Of a stretch of 64,000 bases of DNA, positions 36,417-44,278 are shown piece after piece. Numbering within the stretch: the stretch's first letter is position 1; each line of letters begins with the position of its first letter. The DNA lies in assembly GCA_934402375.1 (NCBI GenBank), contig CAKRUB010000003.1:1-64000 (forward strand), written 5' to 3'. The notes under the pieces were generated by a model, which was not told the DNA's origin, did not search any database, and worked only from the letters and a program-made list of their open reading frames with translations. A program made the position numbers and the translations under genes. Source of the stretch: an uncultured Acetatifactor sp. GTDB taxonomy: Bacteria > Bacillota > Clostridia > Lachnospirales > Lachnospiraceae.

Positions 36417-36769
36417 TACTGCTTCTCCTTGGGTACTGCAACGGCAATATCTTCACATTTTACCGAGAGCTGATTACGATACTCTCCATAGATATTCGCC
36501 ACAACATTTTTGGGCATAACACGGGAATCAATCGGAATATCCACATCCTTTAATACCTTGAACGTAATTTTTTCAAATCTGTTCGTAAACTCCTTGCCAT
36601 CTTTGAAGGAATACGGTGTTCTATCAACATAGATAACACACTCAACCTTTGTACCTAAATGCTCTTTGGATTCATAGTCCTGATATTCGGACACTCCGGT
36701 TACAACAAATGTTTTTCCTTCGGCAAATGCCGCCCAATTAAATGTCAAGAACTGATTAAGACCTTTCAT
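36416..36769 (-). CDS. small conserved element protein (117 aa)
   Basis: Unnamed protein in the place of Tn916 orf22/orf23. Seen: beta-rich, with KTFVVTGVSEYQDYE and CVIYVDRTPYSFKDGK segments; no membrane helix. AAAGGAG lies seven bases before ATG. Overlaps the preceding gene by 14 bases and the coupling ATPase gene by one, so the three are co-translated. Likely an accessory factor for DNA transfer or replication. Function not assigned. Confidence 0.7.
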   Translation of the reverse strand: MKGLNQFLTFNWAAFAEGKTFVVTGVSEYQDYESKEHLGTKVECVIYVDRTPYSFKDGKEFTNRFEKITFKVLKDVDIPIDSRVMPKNVVANIYGEYRNQLSVKCEDIAVAVPKEKQ

Positions 36770-37091
36770 TAGTTAACTCCTTTCTGTCAATACAGCCATC
36801 AATAAGGATTTCCGGCACTTTTGCACCTTCATCCACCAGTGTAAATAACAATGAATCCAGTTCATTTAATAAATTATAGGCAATGCCTTCTTCTGGCGGA
36901 TTAATATCCTTGAGTGCATCAACAATTTTTTCCATTCTTTTTAATGTCTCAATGTTGCTACGCTCTCTAGGATTGTAGTTTGACCTAGGCACATCTTTAG
37001 CCTTCATCTCTACCCTATTCTTCTGCTCTGGCTGTTTAATCTTACCATTATGTTTCAATTTGGTTCTCCTTTGAACATGTGTTTTATACAT
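36756..37091 (-). CDS. hypothetical first gene of the element's transfer operon (111 aa)
   Basis: Basic N-terminal half (KTHVQRRTKLKHNGKIKQPEQ, then a second basic patch) and a helical C-terminal half. The ATG at 37091 follows AAAGGACG; the in-frame GTG one codon earlier overlaps that site. First gene of the minus-strand transfer operon, divergent from the plus-strand gene at 37288. The charge suggests nucleic-acid binding. The family is not recognised. Confidence 0.6.
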   Translation of the reverse strand: MYKTHVQRRTKLKHNGKIKQPEQKNRVEMKAKDVPRSNYNPRERSNIETLKRMEKIVDALKDINPPEEGIAYNLLNELDSLLFTLVDEGAKVPEILIDGCIDRKELTNERS

Positions 37092-37213
37092 CACATCGTC
37101 CTTTCATTATTTCAAGTTCAGCGCTGTTCTTGATGATTTAATTATCCCATATGCCAGAATTTTTATCAATGTAGCTTACACCTTTCGCACTAACATGTAA
37201 GTTTACTAAACCC

Positions 37214-37242
37214 TTGACATTTAAGTGTTTTTATGCTAATGT
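37214..37242 (+). promoter_or_regulatory. putative promoter of the plus-strand element gene
   Basis: A consensus TTGACA (37214-37219) with a weak TAATGT (37237-37242) at 17 bases. Short GTA-TTAC motifs (GTAGCTTAC near 37171, GTAAGTTTAC near 37197 and TAGCTTACG near 37262) surround it and may be operator half-sites. Confidence 0.45.
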
Positions 37243-37287
37243 ATATTACAAATATTTCGTATAGCTTACGCCGAAGGAGGAAAACAA

Positions 37288-37887
37288 ATGAATGGTTTAT
37301 ACACGATTAAAGAACTCACCCAAAGCATAATAGATGAATATCAATTAAAGTGCTTCACAGATAATGCATTTGAAGTCTACTATATGCGGATTTATAGAGC
37401 ATTACAAAAAAAGCAACTTTTAAAAGCTGGAATAGAAAAAATAAATCCAGAAACTAAAAGAAAGTGCATGTATTACACCGAACAGCATAAACAAGCTATA
37501 CTCTGTGAAAAAACTTTATATGATTATGTTCGCTCCAATTCAACTTCGGAAGAAATAAAAAACAGAAAGCGTTACAATGAACTTCAGAAGGATATTGAAG
37601 TAAGAAGAGAAGCTCACATTAAATATTTAGATTCACAGACACAAGATGATGAAAATAGTATCGCTCCTACCATCACTGACCAGGAATTTCAGGACTATAA
37701 GAACACTTTAATGCTGACGGCGTTGTTTGAAAGAATCTTTACCCCCATAAATGACGATCTCTTATATAACGATTTATACCAGACCCAAATCATAAAGGAT
37801 GAACTCAATCTACAGGCGGCAGATATCGAAGCCGAAGAACGTTTACAGCATCCCAATGGTTCTTATTATCACGAAAAAATCGAGTAA
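37288..37887 (+). CDS. plus-strand element protein of unknown function (199 aa)
   Basis: Starts after GGAGGAAAACAA. Seen: an N-terminal part resembling a winged-helix or MerR-like reader (YTIKELTQSIIDEY, RIYRALQKKQLLKAG), followed by a long charged helical region and an acidic C-terminus. It is divergent from the transfer operon and ends in its own strong terminator, which fits a regulator. The DNA-binding assignment is an inference from the N-terminal pattern. No named family is recalled. Confidence 0.65.
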   Translation: MNGLYTIKELTQSIIDEYQLKCFTDNAFEVYYMRIYRALQKKQLLKAGIEKINPETKRKCMYYTEQHKQAILCEKTLYDYVRSNSTSEEIKNRKRYNELQKDIEVRREAHIKYLDSQTQDDENSIAPTITDQEFQDYKNTLMLTALFERIFTPINDDLLYNDLYQTQIIKDELNLQAADIEAEERLQHPNGSYYHEKIE

Positions 37888-37921
37888 GCGGTAGATAACT
37901 GTTTTGTCTACCTCTTACTCG
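37881..37921 (+). terminator. terminator of the plus-strand element gene
   Basis: CGAGTAAG, a mismatch, GGTAGA, loop, TCTACC, a mismatch, CTTACTCG, then ATTAAATTATTT. The stem overlaps the stop codon. The tail is AT-rich rather than a pure T-run. Confidence 0.75.
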
Positions 37922-38140
37922 ATTAAATTATTTCTTTAATATGCTTGAATAGTATTTATCAACACTTTATTTAACTTTGATTATAATACTTACAGAAATA
38001 GGTTGCCCTATTGTATCACCGAATATGATAGTCAACAGCGGTACCTAATTCTGTAAGCTGTGTAATCACATAGATGTTAGTGAATCGGTATCACTTTCCA
38101 AACGAATTTTATAACTAAAATTTGTATATTTCAGTTACTT

Positions 38141-39610
38141 CTAATTTACAGCGGTCACCGTTGTAACCTCTGTTCCGTCAAGCGAATACAATTTGTTCTG
38201 GCATACGATATAGCCGTCTGATAACCGAAAATGCCTTTGGTTATTGTCCTGTATGTATGCTGTTGAATTCTCTCCTATTCCTGTAAGAGCGGTGCCGTCT
38301 CCTAACTTAAACTCTTTGCCCTCCGGTGTTAAGCCTTCCCCTTTGACTGTAAGGATATATCCGTCACAGACACACCTGTTGTGATATAACTCTTCAGCTA
38401 CAACCGGCTCATATAATTTCTGTCCGTCATTACCTATTACCGTGGTATAGGTATTTCCATCCGCTCCCTCAAGCGAAAGTGATGCATACCTTCCATCATC
38501 TGATAACCAGAATTTATCGATTGGTGCACCAAAGTCAGGAAGTGTAAAGCCATCTATACTCGTTATATTATCTCTATAATCCCCTGCACTTCTATCATAT
38601 TCCTGCTTTGTGTACATAATATAGCCATGATTAAACTCGGTTTCACTATCATAATATTCCTTTCCGTTTGACCTTATGAAATCACACAATGCATTTGCAT
38701 CACTGATTCCATTATAATCAACTGCATCGCCCATAAGACCTATCCATATACCTAAATCCAAATCAACAAAAGCATTTAAGCCTGCGCATCTGTCTGTACC
38801 ACAGTCTATGCCAATAGCGCTTACACAAGTATAACCCCCCGGCTGAAGAAGATCAACTGCCATATTTTCATTAACCTTAAGTAGTGACCATGCCCATAAC
38901 TTACCAGCCCAACTCATTGCATCAGTATAGCCTATATACACTCCCTCAGTCAGGTAGGCATATCTTCTATGCTCCATGGCACCTCTGCCATCTGCATTAT
39001 AATATGTAGGTATTTCCATTTCTGCAATCTTTTCAAAATTACTGTTTAAAATATATGCTGTAACCTTATTGCCGGCTAATCCGCTCTCAATCTTTTCATA
39101 TATCGTACTACCATCTCGTGTGAAGCTGATATTATAGTCCTCACTCTGCACCAGCGTATCATTGCACTCATATAACACATTTCCATCTGCTCCCAGTATT
39201 ATAAATCCCGGATTAGCTGACTGGTCAGAATAAACCACAACTGCTCTTCCATCAAATATATCACCTGCTTTCATTCCTTCTGGCAGTTCATATACAGCCT
39301 GAAGTTCCTTGTTGATAAGTACATGCTTTGTCCCTGCGTCACTTGAAACAGTTGCCCATGCAATTCCACCATAAAATCCGGTATCCATCTGCGTCAACTG
39401 ATACTCTGTCATATTTTTCTCTTCTACGACAGTTGATTCCTCTGTTGTAGGTTCCTCTGTAACATTTTCTTCTGTAACAGGCTTTTCTACTGTTTCTTCT
39501 ACTCTGGTCTCTTCTTCCACCGTTTTTGCGGCATTCGCATCATCATTTCCACAAGCCACAAGCATCAATGACATCGTACCAATTAGAAAAATCTTATAAA
39601 GTTTCTTCAT
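38141..39610 (-). CDS. lipoprotein cargo gene (489 aa)
   Basis: Secreted lipoprotein. Seen: a signal peptide MKKLYKIFLIGTMSLMLVAC with lipobox LVAC and Cys20, a Glu/Thr/Val-rich linker (about residues 28-65), then repeated beta-strand segments with GxxxVLYE and GQKLYEP-type turns that look like a beta-propeller or WG-type repeat domain. ATG 39610 follows AAAGGAG; the longer frame would begin inside the promoter. Own promoter at 39657-39685. It is the only clear cargo of the element and lies between its transfer genes and its XRE gene. Possible role: surface exclusion or envelope adaptation. Function unknown. Confidence 0.8.
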   Translation of the reverse strand: MKKLYKIFLIGTMSLMLVACGNDDANAAKTVEEETRVEETVEKPVTEENVTEEPTTEESTVVEEKNMTEYQLTQMDTGFYGGIAWATVSSDAGTKHVLINKELQAVYELPEGMKAGDIFDGRAVVVYSDQSANPGFIILGADGNVLYECNDTLVQSEDYNISFTRDGSTIYEKIESGLAGNKVTAYILNSNFEKIAEMEIPTYYNADGRGAMEHRRYAYLTEGVYIGYTDAMSWAGKLWAWSLLKVNENMAVDLLQPGGYTCVSAIGIDCGTDRCAGLNAFVDLDLGIWIGLMGDAVDYNGISDANALCDFIRSNGKEYYDSETEFNHGYIMYTKQEYDRSAGDYRDNITSIDGFTLPDFGAPIDKFWLSDDGRYASLSLEGADGNTYTTVIGNDGQKLYEPVVAEELYHNRCVCDGYILTVKGEGLTPEGKEFKLGDGTALTGIGENSTAYIQDNNQRHFRLSDGYIVCQNKLYSLDGTEVTTVTAVN

Positions 39611-39656
39611 TACAACATTCTCCTTTGTTTTATTTTTCGAATGTAAATTCTCACCA

Positions 39657-39685
39657 AGTATAGCCCGTATATGGGCAATTGTCAA
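39657..39685 (-). promoter_or_regulatory. lipoprotein gene promoter
   Basis: Minus-strand TTGACA (39680-39685) and TATACT (39657-39662) with a 17-base spacer holding the near-palindrome GCCCATATACGGGC. The divergent XRE gene starts 60 bases away, so its product may regulate this promoter. Confidence 0.8.
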
Positions 39686-39745
39686 TAGAAAGGCTATAAA
39701 ATACAATTTTTGCATATTCTATTTTCAAAGGTGAATGCAATAGAA

Positions 39746-39949
39746 ATGATAATATATGATAAGTTATGGAAAACAATGAAGGAGAGGAATATTTCCCAAT
39801 ACAAGTTAATCAAAGACTACCACATAAGCACAGGACAACTCGACAGGTTGCGAAAAAATGAAAATGTTAACAGTTATACACTGAACCAGTTATGTAAAAT
39901 TCTAAATTGCAGACTTGAAGATATTGCAGAATATGTGGAAGATGAATAG
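39746..39949 (+). CDS. small XRE-family regulator (67 aa)
   Basis: Minimal Cro/C1-type HTH protein. Seen: KTMKERNISQYKLIKDY, then STGQLDRLRKN and NQLCKILNCRLEDIAEYV, the layout of short HTH_26 regulators. ATG 39746 has AAAGGTG 12 bases ahead; a TTG 12 codons earlier is less likely. It is divergent from the lipoprotein gene and may control it, the integrase promoter, or both. A bidirectional terminator follows. Confidence 0.8.
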   Translation: MIIYDKLWKTMKERNISQYKLIKDYHISTGQLDRLRKNENVNSYTLNQLCKILNCRLEDIAEYVEDE

Positions 39950-40017
39950 GAAATTTTGTCTTATCTCAAAATAAAAGCCGTAGATGATTAAGAAATCCTC
40001 TACAGCTTATTAAAAAC

Positions 40018-40057
40018 AAATGCGACAAAAGGTTTGAATTTACCTTCTGTCGCATTT
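40018..40057. terminator. bidirectional terminator between XRE and lysS
   Basis: A 16-base-arm stem (AAATGCGACAAAAGGT against its near-complement at 40042-40057, one mismatch) is flanked by T-runs on both sides: TTTTTT after 40058 on plus, TTTGTTTTT on minus. It would end both the XRE and the lysS transcripts. A second hairpin (39973-40008) precedes it. Confidence 0.85.
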
Positions 40058-40082
40058 ATTTTTTGAACGTGTTCTCTATATT

Positions 40083-40103
40083 TGGTCGTAAACCGGTCAT
40101 AAA
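40083..40103. repeat. integrase arm-type repeats, right end (outside lysS)
   Basis: TGGTCGTAAA at 40083 and CGGTCATAAA at 40094 repeat with the same 11-base period as the left arm sites. Confidence 0.6.
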
Positions 40104-40185
40104 TTCTGACCTTGATTGTCTGAAACCTTCGATTTTACTGGCTTTATTTATCCAAGCTCAACATTGTGAACTTCTGTAATACTCC

Positions 40186-42141
40186 TTAGTACAACTTCGC
40201 CCCTGCCGGAATATGGTCATCTACCATCAGAAGATGCAGTTCTTCTTCCTCAGAATCCTTAAGATTATTGATTGCTGAAAGCAACATACCACAGGATTCA
40301 ATTCCCATCATAGCCCTAGGCGGAAGATTGGTAATTGCAATCAGTGTCTTTCCAACCAGTTCTTCCGGCTCATAGAAAGCATGAATTCCAGAGAGAATTG
40401 TTCTATCAACACCTGTTCCATCATCCAGTGTAAACTGTAACAGTTTCTTAGACTTCGGTACTGCAACACATTCCTTAACCTTTACTGCTCTGAAATCGGA
40501 TTTTGAGAAAGTATCAAAATCTACAGTTTCTTCAAACAGCGGCTCTATCTTTACATTTGAGAAATCAATTTTTTCTGCAACTTTGGTCGTAAGTTGGTCG
40601 TAAGTTTCTGCTGTATTGCTCTTGGATGCCTTATTTTCCTTGCTTCCACTGTCTAATGACTTCATTGTCGGGAACAGCAGCACATCCCTGATTGCAGGGG
40701 AATTCGTCAGCAGCATTACCAGTCGGTCGATGCCGTATCCGATACCGCCTGTGGGTGGCATACCGATCTCCAGCGCGTTCATGAAGTCCTCGTCCGTGGT
40801 GTTTGCCTCTTCATCGCCTGCTGCCAGCGCAGCCTCCTGCGCCTTGAAACGCTCCCTCTGGTCGATGGGATCGTTGAGCTCGGAATAAGCATTACACATC
40901 TCACGTCCGTAAATGAACAGCTCAAAGCGCTCTACATAGTTCGGCTTGTCGGGCTTTCTCTTCGTCAGCGGAGAGATTTCAACCGGGTGATCCATAATGA
41001 ACACAGGCTGAATCAGGTGCTCCTCGACATACTCCTCAAAGAAGAGATTGAGAATATCGCCCTTTGTGTGGCGTGCTTCATAGTGGATGCCCTTCTCGTC
41101 TGCGAGCTTCTTTGCGGCATCGGTATCGGCAACTGCGTCGAAGTCCACGCCCGCATACTTCTTGACCGCCTCAACCATCGTCAAGCGCTCAAAGGGCTTT
41201 CCGAGATCAATCATTTCCTCAGCATAGGGGATCAGTGTGGTGCCGCAAACCTCCTGTGCCACATAGCGGAACATGTTCTCGGTCAGATCCATCATTCCAT
41301 AGTAATCAGTATATGCCTGATACAGCTCCATCAGGGTAAATTCGGGGTTATGTCTGGTGTCAAGACCCTCGTTTCGGAATACACGTCCGATCTCGAATAC
41401 ACGCTCCAGGCCGCCGACAATCAGTCTCTTCAGATACAGCTCCAGCGAAATACGGAGCTTTACATCCTCGTCCAGCGCATTGTAATGGGTCTCAAAAGGT
41501 CTTGCGGCAGCGCCGCCTGCGTTTGCTACCAGCATGGGCGTCTCCACTTCAAGGAAGCCCTGTCCCTCGAGATAACGGCGGATAGCGCTGATGATGCGGG
41601 AACGCTTTACAAAGGTATCCTTTACCTCCTGATTCATGATCAGGTCAGTGTATCTCTGGCGGTAACGGATGTCCGTGTTCGTCAGTCCATGGAACTTCTC
41701 GGGAAGGATCTGAAGGCTCTTGGACAGCAGTGTTATAGCAGATACATGCACGGAAATCTCTTCCGTCTTGGTCTTGAATACCTCTCCCTCGATTCCAACG
41801 ATGTCGCCGACATCAAACTTCTTAAAGTCCGCATAAGCTTCCTCGCCGACGGAATCTCTCGCCACATAGCACTGGATGTTTCCCGGCAGATCCTGTACGT
41901 TACAGAAGGATGCCTTACCCATGACACGCTTGGACATGACACGTCCTGCGATGCGGACGGTCTTGCCCTCCAGCTCTGCATAGTTCTCCTTAATCTCGGT
42001 GCTGTGATGCGTCACATCAAATTTTGTAATCTTGAAGGGATCCTTTCCTGCCTCCTGCAGCGTTGCGAGCTTGTCGCGTCTTACCTGCAGCAGCTGGTTC
42101 AAGTCCTGTTCCTGTGTATTTGTATTCTGTGCTTCTGCCAC
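40186..42141 (-). CDS. lysS: lysyl-tRNA synthetase with C-terminal tRNA-binding domain (651 aa)
   Basis: Class II lysyl-tRNA synthetase. Seen: an OB-fold anticodon-binding domain (about residues 60-160), motif 1 region with RYRQRYTDLIMN, motif 2 EIGRVFRNEGLDTRHNPEF, motif 3 GYGIDRLVML near 480, then a linker and an EMAP/Trbp111-like tRNA-binding domain (about 545-651). Most bacterial LysRS end near residue 500, so the extra domain stands out. Codons after about residue 490 are AT-rich and come from the integrated element, which rebuilt the 3' end; the body is GC-rich core DNA. Sequence matching the integrase arm site (40584-40604) lies in the linker. The enzyme charges tRNA-Lys in the cytoplasm and is essential. 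It is co-oriented with greA, 126 bases downstream of it. Confidence 0.95.
   Translation of the reverse strand: MAEAQNTNTQEQDLNQLLQVRRDKLATLQEAGKDPFKITKFDVTHHSTEIKENYAELEGKTVRIAGRVMSKRVMGKASFCNVQDLPGNIQCYVARDSVGEEAYADFKKFDVGDIVGIEGEVFKTKTEEISVHVSAITLLSKSLQILPEKFHGLTNTDIRYRQRYTDLIMNQEVKDTFVKRSRIISAIRRYLEGQGFLEVETPMLVANAGGAAARPFETHYNALDEDVKLRISLELYLKRLIVGGLERVFEIGRVFRNEGLDTRHNPEFTLMELYQAYTDYYGMMDLTENMFRYVAQEVCGTTLIPYAEEMIDLGKPFERLTMVEAVKKYAGVDFDAVADTDAAKKLADEKGIHYEARHTKGDILNLFFEEYVEEHLIQPVFIMDHPVEISPLTKRKPDKPNYVERFELFIYGREMCNAYSELNDPIDQRERFKAQEAALAAGDEEANTTDEDFMNALEIGMPPTGGIGYGIDRLVMLLTNSPAIRDVLLFPTMKSLDSGSKENKASKSNTAETYDQLTTKVAEKIDFSNVKIEPLFEETVDFDTFSKSDFRAVKVKECVAVPKSKKLLQFTLDDGTGVDRTILSGIHAFYEPEELVGKTLIAITNLPPRAMMGIESCGMLLSAINNLKDSEEEELHLLMVDDHIPAGAKLY
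40274..40470 (-). repeat. 197-base block identical to 31629-31825 (copy 2)
   Basis: This copy lies in the working lysS 3' end. Perfect identity over 197 bases contrasts with divergent flanks, which suggests recent recombination or gene conversion between the two tails. Confidence 0.85.
40584..40604. repeat. integrase arm-type repeats within the lysS coding sequence
   Basis: TGGTCGTAAG at 40584 and again at 40595 (11-base period) lie in the linker codons of lysS. The stranded tail has TGGTCGCAAT at 31936 and 31947 with the same period. The pair therefore serves as protein linker and probable integrase site at once. Confidence 0.65.
40660..40668. repeat. right attachment-site core in lysS
   Basis: CTTCATTGT within the codons for TMKSLD of lysS, matching the left core at 32012-32020. 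The GC content rises sharply just to its right. Confidence 0.7.
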
Positions 42142-42267
42142 TTCTGTTCTACCTCACTGATTCTCTTCCTGATTCAGGTAATTGCCAGACTCATACATTT
42201 CAGACTATAATTGTGCATCTTGTGCAACGTCACTTATAATAACATGAGTTTCGCAATTATCTGTCTA

Positions 42268-42750
42268 TTAGTTGCTTCTCTGAATCTCCAGTACCTTGTA
42301 CGCAAAGGTGCCTGCTGCCGTCTCAACCTCAACGGTATCGCCGATCTTGCAGCCGATCAATGCCTTACCTACGGGGCTTTCATTGGAAATTTTTCCCTTG
42401 AGGCTGTTTGCCTCTGTAGAACCCACGATCTTATACTCCAGCTCCTCGCTGTATTCAATGTCGAGCAGTCTTACCTTGCATCCGATGTTGATCTTGTCAA
42501 GGTCAACCTCATCCTCGACAACGACTTCGGCGTTCTTCAGGATCTTCTCCAGCTCCTCGATTCTCGCCTCAATATCTCTCTGCTCATCCTTCGCTGCATC
42601 GTACTCTGCGTTCTCGGAAAGGTCTCCCTGTTCTCTCGCTTCCTTGATCTTCTGGGCGACTTCCTGACGCTTTACGACCTTCAGTTCGTGAAGCTCATCC
42701 TCATATTTTCTGAGTCCCTCGTAAGTTAAGATATTTTTCTTTTCCTGCAT
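42268..42750 (-). CDS. greA: transcription elongation factor GreA (160 aa)
   Basis: Rescues backtracked RNA polymerase by stimulating transcript cleavage. Seen: N-terminal coiled coil with LTYEGLRKYEDELHELK and AREQGDLSENAEYDAAK (the conserved tip region with D and E), and a C-terminal FKBP-like domain with SPVGKALIGCKIGDTVEV. Length is normal. ATG 42750 follows AAAGGGTG; an in-frame GTG three codons earlier lies in that site. A consensus promoter is at 42807-42835. lysS follows on the same strand, so the two are probably partly co-transcribed. Confidence 0.95.
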   Translation of the reverse strand: MQEKKNILTYEGLRKYEDELHELKVVKRQEVAQKIKEAREQGDLSENAEYDAAKDEQRDIEARIEELEKILKNAEVVVEDEVDLDKINIGCKVRLLDIEYSEELEYKIVGSTEANSLKGKISNESPVGKALIGCKIGDTVEVETAAGTFAYKVLEIQRSN

Positions 42751-42806
42751 TTTGCGCACCCTTTCTATGATAAATTGCTCTCATTCATAGCTTATATGTC
42801 GAGGGT

Positions 42807-42835
42807 ATTATAACCACTTTTCCCCGCACTGTCAA
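42807..42835 (-). promoter_or_regulatory. greA promoter
   Basis: Minus-strand TTGACA (42830-42835) and TATAAT (42807-42812) with a 17-base spacer: both consensus hexamers perfect. Confidence 0.85.
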
Positions 42836-42862
42836 GAAATTCCCGGTCATCCGCCCCGTCCG

Positions 42863-44278
42863 TCAGCGTTCCAGCTTCAGATAGCTCTCATAAATCTCAC
42901 AGACCTTCGCCGCATCCTTCGGATCTGGCATCTCACAGAAGATACGCAGCAGCGGCTCCGTGCCGGAAAATCTTGCAATGACCCAGCCGCCATTCTTGAA
43001 ATAAACCTTGGAACCGTCGAGGTAGCTTACCTTTTCAATCTCAAACGGCAGCTCGGGAAGCTGCTTGTCCTCCAGCAGGATCTTCTTAATCTCCGCCTTC
43101 TTGTCATTATTGAAGTGGTAATCACGCTCCTCCATCTGGATGCTGCCGAATTCCGCCTCCACATCCGCAATGATCTGGGACAGCTTCTTGCCGGACGCAG
43201 CAATCATCTCAACGAGCAGCATGCCCGCATAGATGCCGTCCTTACCCTTGATATGTCCCCTGACAGTAAGTCCGCCTGACGATTCTCCGCCGATAACGGC
43301 ATCCGTCTCGTTCATCTTTGCGGAAATATATTTGAAGCCGACCGGAACCTCATAGCACTTCTCGCCGAACGCCTCGGCAACTCTGTCGAGGACATGTGTG
43401 GTACAGATATTGCGCACCGCAGGACCCTGCCAGTTCTTGAACTTCTTGAGATAATAATACAGCACAACCAGAATCTCATTCGGATGAAGGAATCTTCCCG
43501 TGTCATCAATAATGCCCAGTCTGTCCGCATCTCCGTCCGTTGCGATACCGATGTCGTAATGCTTGTCCGTCACATAGGTCTGGAGCATGTGCAGCGTCGC
43601 CGCGGAAGGTGCGGGCAGTCTGCCGCCGAACAGCGTATCATGTCTGTCATGGATGACCTCCACCTCGCAGCGTGCCGTCTGCAGCAGTGTGCGCAGCGAG
43701 GTCTCCGAAACACCGTACATGGGATCAAGGACAACGCGCAGTCCGCTCTTGCGGATGACATCCATATTGATCGCCGCCATAATATTATCCAGATATTCAT
43801 TCAGCGGATAGATTTCCTCGATCAGCCCCTGTGCCTTCGCCTCATCATATTCCATCTCCGCAACAGGCTTTTCCACCTTTGCAATATAGCTCTCGATCTC
43901 GCCCGTCTGGGTCTCGTCGGCGTCGCGTCCGCCCGCAGTGAAGACCTTGATGCCGTTGTAGATCGCCGGGTTATGACTCGCGGTAATCATCATGCCGTAG
44001 GCGAAATCATGCTTCTCCACATAATACATAACGAGCGGGGTCGGTGAGGATTTATTAATCAGATAGGATTTCACTCCTTCTGCCGCAAAGACAACTGCCG
44101 CCCACTGCATTGCTTCCTTGGAGAGGAAACGTCTGTCATAGCCCATGACAATGCCATTCTTCTCAACGCCCTCATGCTTCATCTTATCGCAGAGCGCCTT
44201 CGCCAGTGTCTGAATATTCTCCTTCGTGAATTCATCTCCGATGACGGCTCTCCAGCCGCCTGTGCCAAATTTAATCAT
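42863..44278 (-). CDS. phosphoglucomutase/phosphomannomutase family enzyme (471 aa)
   Basis: Alpha-D-phosphohexomutase that interconverts sugar 1- and 6-phosphates through a phosphoserine. Seen: FGTGGWRAVIG at the N-terminus, active-site ITASHNP near residue 100, the metal loop ATDGDADRLG near 245, the sugar-binding GGESSGG near 325, and the phosphate-binding RFSGTEP near 440. All four conserved loops are present, so it is active. Its start overlaps the neighbouring 336-residue gene by eight bases. Substrate (glucose or mannose phosphate) cannot be told from the motifs. Confidence 0.92.
   Translation of the reverse strand: MIKFGTGGWRAVIGDEFTKENIQTLAKALCDKMKHEGVEKNGIVMGYDRRFLSKEAMQWAAVVFAAEGVKSYLINKSSPTPLVMYYVEKHDFAYGMMITASHNPAIYNGIKVFTAGGRDADETQTGEIESYIAKVEKPVAEMEYDEAKAQGLIEEIYPLNEYLDNIMAAINMDVIRKSGLRVVLDPMYGVSETSLRTLLQTARCEVEVIHDRHDTLFGGRLPAPSAATLHMLQTYVTDKHYDIGIATDGDADRLGIIDDTGRFLHPNEILVVLYYYLKKFKNWQGPAVRNICTTHVLDRVAEAFGEKCYEVPVGFKYISAKMNETDAVIGGESSGGLTVRGHIKGKDGIYAGMLLVEMIAASGKKLSQIIADVEAEFGSIQMEERDYHFNNDKKAEIKKILLEDKQLPELPFEIEKVSYLDGSKVYFKNGGWVIARFSGTEPLLRIFCEMPDPKDAAKVCEIYESYLKLER

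Larger units (their letters stand above)
32012..40668. mobile_element. Tn916-like integrative and mobilizable element in lysS (about 8.7 kb)
   Basis: Bounded by two copies of a CTTCATTGT core (32012-32020 and 40660-40668) inside duplicated lysS sequence. Contents from left: integrase arm sites, tyrosine integrase, excisionase, frameshifted Rep, origin-like stem-loop, FtsK/TcpA-like ATPase, two small genes, a plus-strand gene, a lipoprotein gene, a small XRE gene, arm sites and a replacement lysS 3' end. The order integrase, excisionase, Rep/relaxase, coupling ATPase and small genes parallels Tn916/ICEBs1-type modules, but no type IV secretion genes are present. It must therefore borrow a conjugation machine if it moves. 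The broken Rep suggests it may now be immobile. Confidence 0.85.

Noticed and set aside
40987-42210. 407-residue plus-strand ORF opposite lysS
   Set aside because: It mirrors lysS on the other strand, a long shadow frame typical of GC-rich coding DNA; lysS has complete class II motifs.
42142-42267. T-box or lysine riboswitch before lysS
   Set aside because: The gap is only 126 bases and shows no T-box sequence or multi-helix aptamer.
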